A stretch of DNA of 64,000 nt. It comes from Bradyrhizobium sp. NP1. Lineage in GTDB: Bacteria; Pseudomonadota; Alphaproteobacteria; Rhizobiales; Xanthobacteraceae. Position 1 is the first letter of the stretch. Every line of letters begins with the position of its first letter. Below, in pieces: positions 1 to 8,041 of the stretch. The DNA lies in contig NZ_CP127385.1 in assembly GCF_030378205.1 (NCBI RefSeq), positions 3,450,001 through 3,514,000 on the forward strand, in the 5' to 3' direction. The notes below the pieces were generated by a model. It ran no database searches. It saw only the letters and a program-made list of their open reading frames with translations, and was not told the DNA's origin. Position numbers and translations under genes: made by a program.

Positions 1-277
1 CGGCGCCATCGGCATCGCGCCCCAGCGCGATCAGGCTGCGCCGCAGGTCGTCAAAAGACGCGTTGGTGATGAAGGTCACCGCGAAGCCGAGGCGCTTGAA
101 CGCCGCGGCGACATTGCCGGCGTCGTTCTGCGGATTGGGCAGCGCCGGTACGTTCCGATAGGCGCTGTTGCCGATCACCAGCGCCACGCGCTTGCCGTCC
201 GCGGCGGCGGGCGCCACGGCGAAGCCCGCAAGCGCGGCGATGACGCCCAGTCCCAGAACAAACCGGCGTCGGTTCAT
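1..277 (-). CDS. caspase-like (peptidase C14) domain protein, N-terminal part
   Basis: The gene runs off the left edge, so only the first 92 residues are present. It starts MNRRRFVLGLGVIAALAG, a short arginine-rich n-region followed by a hydrophobic stretch and an Ala-rich cleavage region, so it is predicted to be exported. Residues from about 28 read KRVALVIGNSAYRNVPALPN and then NPQNDAGNVAAAFKRLGF. This is the first beta strand and the following helix typical of bacterial caspase-fold (C14) proteins. The catalytic His and Cys would lie beyond the window edge, so activity cannot be judged. Other caspase-like proteins of this type in rhizobia carry further C-terminal domains; none can be seen here. 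Confidence 0.85.
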   Translation of the reverse strand, partial: MNRRRFVLGLGVIAALAGFAVAPAAADGKRVALVIGNSAYRNVPALPNPQNDAGNVAAAFKRLGFAVTFITNASFDDLRRSLIALGRDADGA

Positions 278-545
278 ATTGGCTCCCGATCGGACCTGAC
301 GACAGCATTTTTGTACAGCAGCCGGGGCGAAGCAGCCATGGGAATGGCCCGCCGGAAGGCATCAAAATCGCAAGCACAATGAACCGGACTTGCGAGGCGA
401 GGGACGAATGATGAGACGACAGGCAAATGTCAGGAAGTTGGATGCCGACCGGAGGAATGAGAGTAACGTCCGGCGCGGCCGCGAGCGTCGTCGACCTGAT
501 CGAACAGGACGTGCCGCATTCGCCGCGCGCCCCAAACTGCGCCAC

Positions 546-917
546 CTACTTCGCGTTTCTGTTTCTGCTCGCCCCTCTCAGCGGGGCCGGAGACGGTGCC
601 AAATTCGCCGTATCCGTCAGCTGAATACAGGTCAGAAGATCGACGTAGCTTTGAAGACCTGCTGCAACGGCCTCGCCTTCGCAGCGATCGCGAATGGAAA
701 CCGGTGTGGTTTGCCAGATGGTGCCGAGCTGCTGCTGCGCGGAGGTCTCGTCGCGCAAACAGTCCGCAAGGCTCTGAGCTTCGGCCAGTTTCATCGCTTG
801 ATCTACAGCGGTCGTCTCTTTGCACGTCGCCTCGACGGTCAGCCGCGGAATGTGATCCGAAACCGGTGTCACCGGTTGGCTGGTCAAGAGCGCGAGCGAG
901 AACAGCACAACACTCAT
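546..917 (-). CDS. small secreted conserved hypothetical protein
   Basis: A 123-residue protein with a hydrophobic N-terminus (MSVVLFSLALLTSQPVTPVS) that looks like a signal peptide. The remainder has a regular spread of cysteines and the segments AEAQSLADCLRDETSAQQQL, TPVSIRDRCEGEA and LQSYVDLLTCIQLTD. This pattern resembles a family of short exported rhizobial proteins of unknown function in which paired cysteines probably form disulfides; that resemblance is from memory. It lies on the same strand as the caspase-like gene, with about 270 bases between them. No function is assigned. Confidence 0.6.
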   Translation of the reverse strand: MSVVLFSLALLTSQPVTPVSDHIPRLTVEATCKETTAVDQAMKLAEAQSLADCLRDETSAQQQLGTIWQTTPVSIRDRCEGEAVAAGLQSYVDLLTCIQLTDTANLAPSPAPLRGASRNRNAK

Positions 918-1012
918 CCTGTAATCCTCCTACTTGCCTGGGATGACAGGACGCAACCTCGAACCTCACCGCCCGGCCAGGCTTGATCCAGGTCAAAGCC
1001 GCAACCGGCCAT

Positions 1013-1579
1013 TCAGGATGGGACCTCGACCCCGGCATTGCGCAGCAGCACTTTCGCCGCCTCTTTCGCCGCGCGCGCCATCGCGGGGTCATCACGCACC
1101 AGGTCTTGCGCGATCGAGCCGTCGACCAAAAGCGCAAGCTGGGTCGCAAGCGCTTCGGCGTCCTTGACGCCGAGCTGGTGCAGGAGATCGCGAAACCACA
1201 AGCGGCGGCTCTCCTTGAAGGCGACCGCCGTCTTCTTCACCGATTTGTCGTCGGGGCCGAGCTCGGCGACCGCGTTGACGAACGGGCAGCCGCGAAAATT
1301 TCTCGAAGCAAAGCGCCGCTCGAGCGAATCGAAGGTGGCGAGGATCTGCTCGGCCGCCGGCTTGTCCGACGGCTTCGGCTTCACGAAGCGGCGTTCGAGA
1401 TAGGCCGCAATCAGCGCGTCCTTGGACGGGAAGTGGTTGTAGAGCGTGCGCTTGCTGATGCCGATTTCGGCCGCAATGGTGTCGACGCCGACCGCGCGGA
1501 TGCCCTGCAGGTAGAACAGCCGGTCCGCGGTCTCCAGGATCCGCTCCTTCATCGTGGGTTTGGCTTGCAGAGATGCCAT
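1013..1579 (-). CDS. TetR/AcrR family transcriptional regulator
   Basis: A TetR-type repressor of 188 residues from the chosen ATG. The N-terminal helix-turn-helix is clear: KERILETADRLFYLQGIRAV, then GVDTIAAEIGISKRTLYNHF and the following lysine helix. The C-terminal half is the variable ligand and dimerisation domain, with NFRGCPFVNAVAELG typical of the TetR_C group. Upstream in-frame codons exist to 1630, but that would put the operator inside the gene, so the ATG at 1579 (or at 1552) is more likely. It is transcribed divergently from the MFS transporter at 1713. A 20-bp palindrome at 1630-1649 lies between them and is the probable autoregulatory operator. Confidence 0.9.
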   Translation of the reverse strand: MASLQAKPTMKERILETADRLFYLQGIRAVGVDTIAAEIGISKRTLYNHFPSKDALIAAYLERRFVKPKPSDKPAAEQILATFDSLERRFASRNFRGCPFVNAVAELGPDDKSVKKTAVAFKESRRLWFRDLLHQLGVKDAEALATQLALLVDGSIAQDLVRDDPAMARAAKEAAKVLLRNAGVEVPS

Positions 1580-1629
1580 GCGCCAGGGGGTATCCTCGTG
1601 CCTTGACAGCGTGGCCGATCTATAGCCCA

Positions 1630-1649
1630 ATTACACAGGTCTGTGTAAT
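1630..1649. promoter_or_regulatory. palindromic operator of the TetR/MFS pair
   Basis: The sequence ATTACACAGGTCTGTGTAAT has perfect 9-bp arms around a GT centre. It sits between the divergent TetR gene (start 1579) and the MFS gene (start 1713). TetR family repressors typically bind such palindromes of 15-20 bp between divergent genes. The assignment is by position and symmetry only. Confidence 0.75.
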
Positions 1650-1712
1650 CTAATAATCGCGACTCGGAGGTCGCTTTGTGTCGCGCGGCGGCCGCGCGGG
1701 AGAACAAGAACA

Positions 1713-2948
1713 ATGCCCCTGCTGAAGGTCCTGCGTCCCACGCTGCCCATCCTGGTCGGCGCATCCATCATGCTGACGCTGGGCATGGGGTTGCGGCAAA
1801 GCCTCGGAATCTTCCTGCAGCCCTTGACGCGCGACATAGGGATCTCGGTTTCGGATTTCACGCTTGCGGTCGCCGTGCAGAACCTCGCCTGGGGATTCCT
1901 GCAGCCGATGGCGGGCGCGCTGACCGTGCGCTACGGCTTCCGTCCCGTGATGATGATCGGCTCGGTCTTCAATGTCATTGGTCTCGCGCTGATGGCGATG
2001 GCGCACGGGCTGACCAGCATCATCATCGGCGGCGGCATCCTGATCGGGATTGCGCTCGCCTGCACGGCATCCGCGATCGCGATGTCGGTCTCGGCGCGCG
2101 CGGTGCCGGCAACCGTGCGCTCGACCGTGCTCGGCATGGTCTCGGCCGCAGGCTCGCTCGGCTCGCTGCTGGCGGCGCCGATCGGGCAGGTGCTCAGCGA
2201 GGATTATGGCTGGCGCGCCGGCTTGGCCGGCTTCGTGGTGCTGTCGATCCTGATGATCCCTGCGGCCTGGTATGCCGGCCGCGTCGACCGCGTTCCGCTG
2301 CCGAAGACCTCGGGCGACGAGATCGGCAATACCAGCGCTGGTGTCGCGGTGAAGGCCGCGTTCTCCAACGCCTCCTTCCTGGTGATGACCTGCGCCTACA
2401 TGGTTTGCGGCATGCAGCTCGTCTTCCTCACCACGCACCTGCCGTCCTATCTCGCGATCTGCGGCATGGACCCGATGCTGAGCGCGCAGACGCTGGGCGT
2501 GATCGGCGGCTTCAACGTGCTGGGCAGCCTGTTCTTCGGCTGGGCCGGCGGGCGCTGGAACAAGCTGATGCTGCTCGGCATGATCTACGTGTCGCGCTCG
2601 CTGATTCTCGCCTGGTACTTCATGCTGCCGCCGACGCCGGCCTCGACGCTGCTGTTCGGCGCGCTGATGGGCTTCCTCTGGCTCGGGGTCGGTCCGCTGG
2701 TCGCGGGTGCGGTGGCCGAGATGTTCGGCCTGCGCTGGCAGGCCATGATCCAGGGGCTCGCCTTCATGAGCCACCAGCTCGGCTCCTTCCTCGGCGCCTA
2801 CGGAGGCGGGCTCATCTACGACGCGCTCGGCTCCTACACGATGGCCTGGCGGATCGGCGTCGCGCTCGGCCTGGCCTTTGGCATCATCCAGATCGCGTTC
2901 GCGCTGATCCGGCCGTTGTCGCCGCCGCCGGTGCTGAAGGCTGCCTAG
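1713..2948 (+). CDS. MFS transporter
   Basis: A 411-residue integral membrane protein with about twelve hydrophobic segments, the usual layout for the major facilitator superfamily. The cytoplasmic loop between helices 2 and 3 carries GALTVRYGFRPVMMIG, a version of MFS signature motif A. A second hydrophobic half starts after the charged central linker (GRVDRVPLPKTSGDEIGN). Sequence style is that of monocarboxylate/oxalate-formate antiporter-like permeases, but the substrate cannot be read from the sequence. The divergent TetR gene and the palindrome between them suggest induction by the substrate, a common arrangement for efflux or uptake pumps. Confidence 0.9.
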   Translation: MPLLKVLRPTLPILVGASIMLTLGMGLRQSLGIFLQPLTRDIGISVSDFTLAVAVQNLAWGFLQPMAGALTVRYGFRPVMMIGSVFNVIGLALMAMAHGLTSIIIGGGILIGIALACTASAIAMSVSARAVPATVRSTVLGMVSAAGSLGSLLAAPIGQVLSEDYGWRAGLAGFVVLSILMIPAAWYAGRVDRVPLPKTSGDEIGNTSAGVAVKAAFSNASFLVMTCAYMVCGMQLVFLTTHLPSYLAICGMDPMLSAQTLGVIGGFNVLGSLFFGWAGGRWNKLMLLGMIYVSRSLILAWYFMLPPTPASTLLFGALMGFLWLGVGPLVAGAVAEMFGLRWQAMIQGLAFMSHQLGSFLGAYGGGLIYDALGSYTMAWRIGVALGLAFGIIQIAFALIRPLSPPPVLKAA

Positions 2949-3500
2949 GCCAATCCATTCCGTCTTTGCGTCTTCAAGGTGCGGCCGCTGCCAAGCCAAA
3001 CGGCAGTGATCGATCTGCCTATTTCCTAATCAGGTCATCGCTTCTCTGCTGTCAAGAACGGCAATAGCCAACCGCGCTCGCAGGCTTCCGAACTGGAATC
3101 GACAGCGATTCAATAGGTTATCTCAATGGCCTCACTGGCACGAATTTTGACTGGCTTTAGCGGGGAATTGAAGGCGGAAGCGTCGTGGACGCGTTCCGTC
3201 CTTGCTGATCAGGGAACGCTGGCGAGCCATGAGGCGAGCCGCTGCCAGTTTCTGGCCGTCCAAGCTCGGCGACTTTGCCATGGCGCCGGGCGTCGCCGGG
3301 CTTGTGCCAAAGGTCACGACTGATTTTTCGGCCGCCTCTCGGCAGGCGAGGCCGCTTGCGGCTCTTCCACGACATTGCGGGAATCGAACAGGCGGGCGTA
3401 GCGCCGCTCATTGCGCGCGCCACGCGCCGTCATGGCTCGAAGGAGCGGCAAAGCGGCTCCGCAAGCCCTCACAGACTTTTCTTGTGACAGGAGGAAGATG
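2949..3500. other. intergenic region upstream of amtB
   Basis: About 550 bases without a supported gene. Short open frames here show no recognisable protein. It holds a near-consensus sigma-54 type element at 3135-3152 and the ribosome binding site AGGAGG at 3489-3494. No glnK gene or glnK remnant is visible, although glnK usually precedes amtB. Confidence 0.6.
3135..3152 (+). promoter_or_regulatory. possible sigma-54 (RpoN) promoter for amtB
   Basis: The sequence CTGGCACGAATTTTGACT fits the RpoN consensus YTGGCACG-N4-TTGCW except that the -12 element reads GA instead of GC. amtB genes are classically NtrC/RpoN dependent, which fits. Against it, the distance to the amtB start is about 350 bases and the invariant C is missing. 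It could be a weak, decayed or chance site. Confidence 0.4.
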
Positions 3501-4892
3501 ATGGAAGCAGGGACATATGCGCGCCAGCGGCTCGTGAAATTTGCGGTCGCGGCGTTGGGGATTGCGTTCTTCTGTCTTGCGCTGGGCGACATCGCGGCCG
3601 CGCAGGACGCGGCCGCGCCAGCCTGCGGCGGCAAGGTTCTCGAAAAATGCACGCCGAATTCCGGCGACACGGCCTGGATGCTGACGTCCGTGGCGCTTGT
3701 GCTGATGATGACAATCCCCGGCCTCGGCCTCTTCTATGGCGGCATGGTGCGCAAGAAGAACGTCGGCGACACGGTGATGACTAGTTTTGCCGTCACCTGC
3801 CTCGTCACGATCCTGTTCGCCATCCTGACCTACAGCATGGCATTCCGCGCCGGCACGCCCTTTGTCGGCGGCCTGGATCGCATGTTTCTCAGGGACATCC
3901 TGAGCGACATCGGCAAGGGAGGTATCGGCAATCCCAATCCGCTTGCCGCGACGATCCCCGAAGCCGTCTATATCTGCTTTCAGATGACCTTCGCGATCAT
4001 CACGCCGGCGCTCATCGCCGGTGCATTTGCCGAACGCATGAAATTCTCCGCCATGCTCTGGTTTATCGGCCTGTGGGCGATTTTCGTCTACGCGCCGATC
4101 GCGCACTGGGTGTGGGGACCTGACGGGTTCCTCTCCTCCGGCAACGATGCCGCGTGGGTGAAGGTGCTCGATTTCGCCGGCGGCACCGTTGTGCACATCA
4201 ACGCAGGCGTGGCAGGGCTGATGTGCGCCATCATGCTCGGCAAGCGCAAAGAGGCCGGACCGGCCCACAACATGGTGCTCACGTTCATCGGCGCTTCGCT
4301 GCTGTGGGTCGGCTGGTTCGGCTTCAACGCCGGCTCCGCCGTCACGGCAGGGATGCAGGCCGGAATGGCAATGCTCGTGACGCAAATCGCCACCGCCGTT
4401 GCTGGCTTCACCTGGATGCTGGTGGAGTGGGCGCTCAAGGGCAAGCCGACCGTCGTCGGCATCTGCTCGGGTGCGGTCGCCGGCCTCGTTGCCATCACGC
4501 CGGCCTCCGGATTCGTGGCACCGATCGGCGCCTTTGCCATCGGGGTAGGCGCGGGTGTCTTCTGCTACTGGGGATGCACCAGCCTGAAACGCATGTTCGG
4601 CTATGACGATGCGCTGGATTGCTTCGGTGTGCACGCGATCGGCGGCATCGTCGGGGCACTGCTCACCGGGGTGTTCGCGGTCGAGCAATACGGGGGAACG
4701 GCGGGCGTTCTGGAAGGCAACCCCGGCCAGTTCGTCAACCAGTGCATCGGCGTCGCGATCGTGTTCGTTTATGACGCGGTCGCCAGCTTGATCATTCTTT
4801 CCGTGGTCAAGATGTTCGTCGGCCTCCGCGTGGCGGAGGAGGCGGAGCGCGATGGCCTCGACCTCGCGTTGCATGGCGAAGTGGTGCACTGA
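3501..4892 (+). CDS. amtB: ammonium transporter AmtB
   Basis: A 463-residue Amt/Rh family channel that passes ammonium/ammonia across the inner membrane. The N-terminus holds a signal peptide (LVKFAVAALGIAFFCLALGD, then AAAQD), as in other processed Amt proteins. Family landmarks are visible: GLGLFYGGMVRKKN in the first helices, the pore segment APIAHWVWGPDGFLSSGNDA with the first pore histidine, HINAGVAGL, and DCFGVHAIGGIVGALLTGVFA with the second pore histidine. The ATG at 3501 is six bases after a perfect AGGAGG; an adjacent ATG at 3498 is the alternative. The usual partner gene glnK is absent. A sigma-54-like site lies far upstream. Confidence 0.95.
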   Translation: MEAGTYARQRLVKFAVAALGIAFFCLALGDIAAAQDAAAPACGGKVLEKCTPNSGDTAWMLTSVALVLMMTIPGLGLFYGGMVRKKNVGDTVMTSFAVTCLVTILFAILTYSMAFRAGTPFVGGLDRMFLRDILSDIGKGGIGNPNPLAATIPEAVYICFQMTFAIITPALIAGAFAERMKFSAMLWFIGLWAIFVYAPIAHWVWGPDGFLSSGNDAAWVKVLDFAGGTVVHINAGVAGLMCAIMLGKRKEAGPAHNMVLTFIGASLLWVGWFGFNAGSAVTAGMQAGMAMLVTQIATAVAGFTWMLVEWALKGKPTVVGICSGAVAGLVAITPASGFVAPIGAFAIGVGAGVFCYWGCTSLKRMFGYDDALDCFGVHAIGGIVGALLTGVFAVEQYGGTAGVLEGNPGQFVNQCIGVAIVFVYDAVASLIILSVVKMFVGLRVAEEAERDGLDLALHGEVVH

Positions 4893-4962
4893 GCCACGAA
4901 GGCAGCGCCCCGCGGCGTCGAGCGTCGCGGTCAACAAGCTGTCGGATAGTTGGGTGGAAGCA

Positions 4963-4996
4963 GCCCTGGCGCCCGCGTTGCAACGGGCGCCAGGGC
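4963..4996. promoter_or_regulatory. 13-bp perfect hairpin between amtB and a small ORF
   Basis: Arms 4963-4975 (GCCCTGGCGCCCG) and 4984-4996 are exact reverse complements around an 8-base loop. There is no T tract, and the AGGAGG of the next small ORF starts three bases after the hairpin. It may terminate amtB transcripts, protect an mRNA end, or control translation of the small ORF. Confidence 0.55.
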
Positions 4997-5012
4997 ACGA
5001 GGAGGTGACGTG

Positions 5013-5129
5013 ATGACCGAGACCTTTGCCCAAGGCGTTCTGCTGCTCGGGCGGGTACCCGATGTCGCGCCGCCAGGGTCGATCGCGAAGAATGCGGCAG
5101 CGCCGGCGCTGCCGTCCATCCATTCCTGA
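5013..5129 (+). CDS. small ORF, 38 residues, strong ribosome binding site
   Basis: An ATG reading frame of 38 codons (begins MTETFAQGVLLLGRVPDVAP) preceded by AGGAGG at 4999-5004 with eight bases of spacing. The product has no membrane segment and no motif I recognise. It lies downstream of amtB and upstream of another small ORF on the same strand. The strong ribosome binding site right after a stable hairpin is the main support; protein-level conservation is not known. Confidence 0.4.
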   Translation: MTETFAQGVLLLGRVPDVAPPGSIAKNAAAPALPSIHS

Positions 5130-5177
5130 CCGACGGCCCGATTTGCTGCTCGCGCGATCTTTCGGCGAGGTAATCAC

Positions 5178-5306
5178 ATGAACTGGTTCTATTGGAACAC
5201 GGCGTGGTCGCTGTTTTTCAGCCTCGTTTGGTTCATGACCATCACGCACAATCCTGATGCGCAGATCTCGGATGCGCATCTGCGCGATGAGGCGTTCGGC
5301 GGCTGA
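5178..5306 (+). CDS. small single-pass membrane protein, 42 residues
   Basis: Reads MNWFYWNTAWSLFFSLVWFM followed by a polar tail (TITHNPDAQISDAHLRDEAF). One aromatic-rich hydrophobic helix covers residues 2-21, so a small inner-membrane protein is predicted with its C-terminus polar. A GGCGAGG stretch lies about ten bases upstream. It sits in the same orientation as amtB and the 38-residue ORF. The function is unknown; it may belong to the amtB transcript. Confidence 0.5.
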   Translation: MNWFYWNTAWSLFFSLVWFMTITHNPDAQISDAHLRDEAFGG

Positions 5307-5385
5307 AGGAAGGGTTGGGTCAAGGAACGGATCGGGCCGATGCCTGGACGCCCGAGGGGTTCTGTCGCGCCCAGGGCCTCCCGCT

Positions 5386-5928
5386 TCAGCTTCGATAATA
5401 GCGCCACATCCTGAGGAACGTCCGATGGATTTCATCGGGCGGGCGGTCGAACGGCTCCAGGTTGACGCGCACCGCGCCGCGATGATCCATCCGCCACGGC
5501 AGGCGCATGAGCAGGCGATAGGCCGGCTGCTTGCGCCAGTCGGCGACCAGTGCGCTGCCCAGGGGAGCGTTGAGCGCGATTTGCAGCTCGTGGACCGTCA
5601 TCGCACGCTCGGCGATCTCCACGAGATCGATGCGTTCGATGGCTCGCCAGCGGATCAGTCCAAAGGCCTGGATGAAGACGCCATACTGATTGGCGCCGAT
5701 GGTCGGACGCCCGGTCTCCAACAGGGGAATGTTGTAGTAGGTGAAGCCGGCCGCCGTCATTGCGAGCGCCAGCCAGTAGAGGGCGCCCGTGATCCAGGTG
5801 GCCGTGAAAAAGACCGCGGCGAGCGCAGCCGTGATGTAGACGGGAAAGTAGCTGTCGTCGCGTCCGTAGGCGACCGAGTAGCCGCCGATGTTTTGTTCGT
5901 CCAAGGGTGCGATCAAGGGTGCGATCAT
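5386..5928 (-). CDS. conserved hypothetical membrane protein
   Basis: A 180-residue protein with two hydrophobic helices close together (about residues 30-47 and 50-68), giving a membrane hairpin, followed by a soluble C-terminal part of about 110 residues. The segment PLLETGRPTIGANQYGVFIQ then AFGLIRWRAIERIDLVEIAE resembles the PH-like membrane-associated domains found after two transmembrane helices in many small bacterial proteins. It is convergent with the small ORFs downstream of amtB. The start codon repeats (MIAPLIAPL), so the exact start is uncertain by a few residues. No function can be assigned. Confidence 0.75.
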   Translation of the reverse strand: MIAPLIAPLDEQNIGGYSVAYGRDDSYFPVYITAALAAVFFTATWITGALYWLALAMTAAGFTYYNIPLLETGRPTIGANQYGVFIQAFGLIRWRAIERIDLVEIAERAMTVHELQIALNAPLGSALVADWRKQPAYRLLMRLPWRMDHRGAVRVNLEPFDRPPDEIHRTFLRMWRYYRS

Positions 5929-5950
5929 GCGAACCTTATGCCTGGACCTG

Positions 5951-6111
5951 CTAGTCGAGCGGATTTGACGTTCGCTACCCGTCTGCCGCGATTTTTATGC
6001 GAACGTCAAATGCTCCACTAGAACAAATAATTTGCTAGTGGTCCTTTTGATTCTAACATTCGCAAAAGTGCTTGCCGCGATGGGATGCGAATGTTGGAAT
6101 CGGACCACTAG
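5951..6111. repeat. composite tandem-hairpin repeat, copy 1
   Basis: Two adjacent hairpins with CTAG ends. Hairpin 1 (5951-6021) has the arm ATTTGACGTTCGC paired with GCGAACGTCAAAT and a loop containing GCCGCGA. Hairpin 2 (6035-6111) has ACATTCGC paired with GCGAATGT and again a GCCGCGA loop. The 13-base spacer AACAAATAATTTG is AT rich. Related elements lie at 24943, 40640 and 61669. It sits between the start of the membrane protein gene and the end of rpmG. Confidence 0.85.
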
Positions 6112-6143
6112 GCAAGCGTAAGGGATGACGACCGGCCGCAAAA

Positions 6144-6172
6144 GAAAACGGAGCCCGCAAGGCCCCGTTTTC
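6144..6172 (-). terminator. rho-independent terminator of rpmG
   Basis: The stem pairs AAAACGG plus GCC with GGC plus CCGTTTT around a short loop, with one mismatch. Read on the minus strand the stem ends in a T-rich stretch (CGTTTTC and then TTTT). It lies about 30 bases after the rpmG stop codon. Confidence 0.7.
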
Positions 6173-6200
6173 TGCGTTCCGCCGATCCTAGCTGATTGGC

Positions 6201-6368
6201 TTACTTGATCTTGGCTTCACGAAATTCGACGTGCTTGCGCGCGACAGGGTCGTACTTCTTCTTGACCAGCTTGTCGGTCATGGTGCGCGAGTTCTTCTTG
6301 GCGACGTAATAGAAGCCGGTATCCGCCGAGGAAACCAGCTTGACCTTGATGGTGACCGCCTTGGCCAT
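6201..6368 (-). CDS. rpmG: 50S ribosomal protein L33
   Basis: A 55-residue L33 protein of the large ribosomal subunit, reading [20 protein letters not shown], then [20 protein letters not shown] and [15 protein letters not shown]. It lacks the two CxxC zinc motifs of the C+ form, so it is the C- (zinc-free) type. Length and sequence match the family throughout. The open frame extends further upstream but that part is not L33. A terminator lies just downstream. The gene stands alone between a repeat element and a monooxygenase gene. Confidence 0.97.
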   Translation of the reverse strand: MAKAVTIKVKLVSSADTGFYYVAKKNSRTMTDKLVKKKYDPVARKHVEFREAKIK

Positions 6369-6499
6369 ATCCTGAAAACCCTTGATGTCGAGAATGCGAG
6401 GGCGCTGCCCCTGAGAGGCGCGCGCAGTTGCAGCGCAAACTAGCCGCAAAAGCCCGGAAGTCAAGGTTTTACGGGCCGAAACCGGCCGAATTGTGCCTG

Positions 6500-7825
6500 T
6501 CAGGCCTCGAAAAACCGGTTTTTCGGCCTCGGAAGCCCGAGATTCTCCCGCAGGGTGCGGCCTTCATATTCCTTGCGGAAAATACCGCGCCGCTGCAGTT
6601 CCGGCACCACCTTGTCGACGAAATCGTCGAGTCCCCCGGGCAGATAGGGGAACATGATGTTGAAGCCGTCGCTGCCGCGGTCGGTGAGCCATTGCTCCAT
6701 CTGGTCGGCGATGGTTTTGGGCGTGCCAACGAAGGCGAGCCCGCCATAGCCGCCGACGCGCTGGGCGAGCTGGCGCACGGTGAGCTTGTCGCGCGTGGCG
6801 ACATCGACGATGCGCTGGCGGCCGCTCCTGCTGGCATTGGTTTCGGGGATCTCCGGCAGCGGCCCGTCGGGGTCGAAGCCCGAGGCGTCGGTGCCGAGGA
6901 TCACCGACAGCGAGGCGATGGCGCTGTCGTAATGCACCTTGCTGTCGAGCAGCGCGCGCTTCTCCCTGGCCTCGTCGACGCTGTCGCCGACCACCACGAA
7001 GGCGCCGGGCAGGATCTTGATGTGCTCGGGATCGCGCCCCGCCTTTTCGGCGCGGCCCTTGATGTCGGCATAGAGCTTCTGGCTGTCGGCGAGGCTGCCG
7101 CCGCCGGTGAACACGGCCTCCGCCGTCTCGGCCGCGAGCTGCCTTCCGTCGTCGGAGGCGCCGGCCTGCACGATCACGGGCCAGCCCTGCACCGGGCGGG
7201 CGATATTGAGGGGACCGCGCACCTTCAGGTACGCGCCCTTGTGGTCAAGCACATGCATGCGCGCAGGATCGAAATAGAGCCCTTGCTCGACGTCGCGCAC
7301 GAAGGCGTCATCGGCAAAGGAATCCCACAGGCCGGTGACCACGTCATAGAACTCGCGCGCCCGCCTGTAGCGCTCGGCGTGCTCCATGTGATCGTCGAGC
7401 CCGAAATTCAGCGCCGCATCGGGATTGGACGTCGTGACGATGTTCCACCCCGCCCGCCCGCCCGAGATGTGGTCGAGCGAGGCGAAGCGGCGGGCGATGT
7501 GGTAGGGCTCGTCGAAGGTGGTCGAGCCGGTCGCGATCAGGCCGATGCGCTCGGTGACGGCCGAGAGCGCCGACAGCAGCGTGAACGGCTCGAACGATGT
7601 CACGGTGTGGCTGCGCTTGAGCGCATTGACCGGCATGTTCAGCACCGCGAGGTGGTCGGCCATGAAGAAGGCGTCGAACTTGCCGGCCTCGAGTTTTCTG
7701 ATCAGCGTCTTGATGTGTTCGAAGTTGAAATTGCCGTCGGGCCAGGCGCCGGGATACCGCCAGGCGCCGGTGTGGATGCTGATTGGGCGCATGAAGGCGC
7801 CGAGCTTGAGTTGACGTTGAGCCAT
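6500..7825 (-). CDS. LLM-class flavin-dependent monooxygenase (NtaA/SnaA/DmoA type)
   Basis: A 441-residue member of the bacterial luciferase-like superfamily, using FMNH2 from a separate reductase to oxidise an organic substrate. Visible blocks are [56 protein letters not shown] and [21 protein letters not shown], all typical of the nitrilotriacetate/DszA-like branch. [16 protein letters not shown] and [23 protein letters not shown] blocks follow near the C-terminus. The ATG at 7825 gives the usual N-terminus; an in-frame TTG lies 11 codons upstream. The substrate is unknown; the neighbouring binding-protein genes suggest a role in using an imported organic N or S compound, which is inference. 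Confidence 0.93.
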   Translation of the reverse strand: MAQRQLKLGAFMRPISIHTGAWRYPGAWPDGNFNFEHIKTLIRKLEAGKFDAFFMADHLAVLNMPVNALKRSHTVTSFEPFTLLSALSAVTERIGLIATGSTTFDEPYHIARRFASLDHISGGRAGWNIVTTSNPDAALNFGLDDHMEHAERYRRAREFYDVVTGLWDSFADDAFVRDVEQGLYFDPARMHVLDHKGAYLKVRGPLNIARPVQGWPVIVQAGASDDGRQLAAETAEAVFTGGGSLADSQKLYADIKGRAEKAGRDPEHIKILPGAFVVVGDSVDEAREKRALLDSKVHYDSAIASLSVILGTDASGFDPDGPLPEIPETNASRSGRQRIVDVATRDKLTVRQLAQRVGGYGGLAFVGTPKTIADQMEQWLTDRGSDGFNIMFPYLPGGLDDFVDKVVPELQRRGIFRKEYEGRTLRENLGLPRPKNRFFEA

Positions 7826-8041
7826 CGCCCAATTCCGCGTGCTGGTTATGGTTGACAATCAGATATGGACGAGACCGCGCGGCGTCACCGTGGGGGCGGC
7901 AGAAAGTTATTCCGTTTTCCGGGGAATTTTCAAAACGGACATCTTCCGCGGCGCGGGCCATCGACATGCTGGCGGCCGAGCACAATTCCGCTCGCGTCGC
8001 CGTTTTCGGATGGGCCGCGCCGCTTGCGCCGTCGGCGCGGC

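Noticed and set aside
1650..2999. A 449-codon open frame on the minus strand
   Set aside because: Arg/His/Gln-rich sequence antisense to the MFS gene; not a protein family.
3151..3490. Remnant of glnK upstream of amtB
   Set aside because: No frame shows the PII motifs (IIKPFKLDEV, YRGAEY), so absence rather than decay is the simplest reading.
3408..5435. A 675-codon open frame on the minus strand
   Set aside because: It is antisense to amtB and the small ORFs and shows no domain; a shadow frame.
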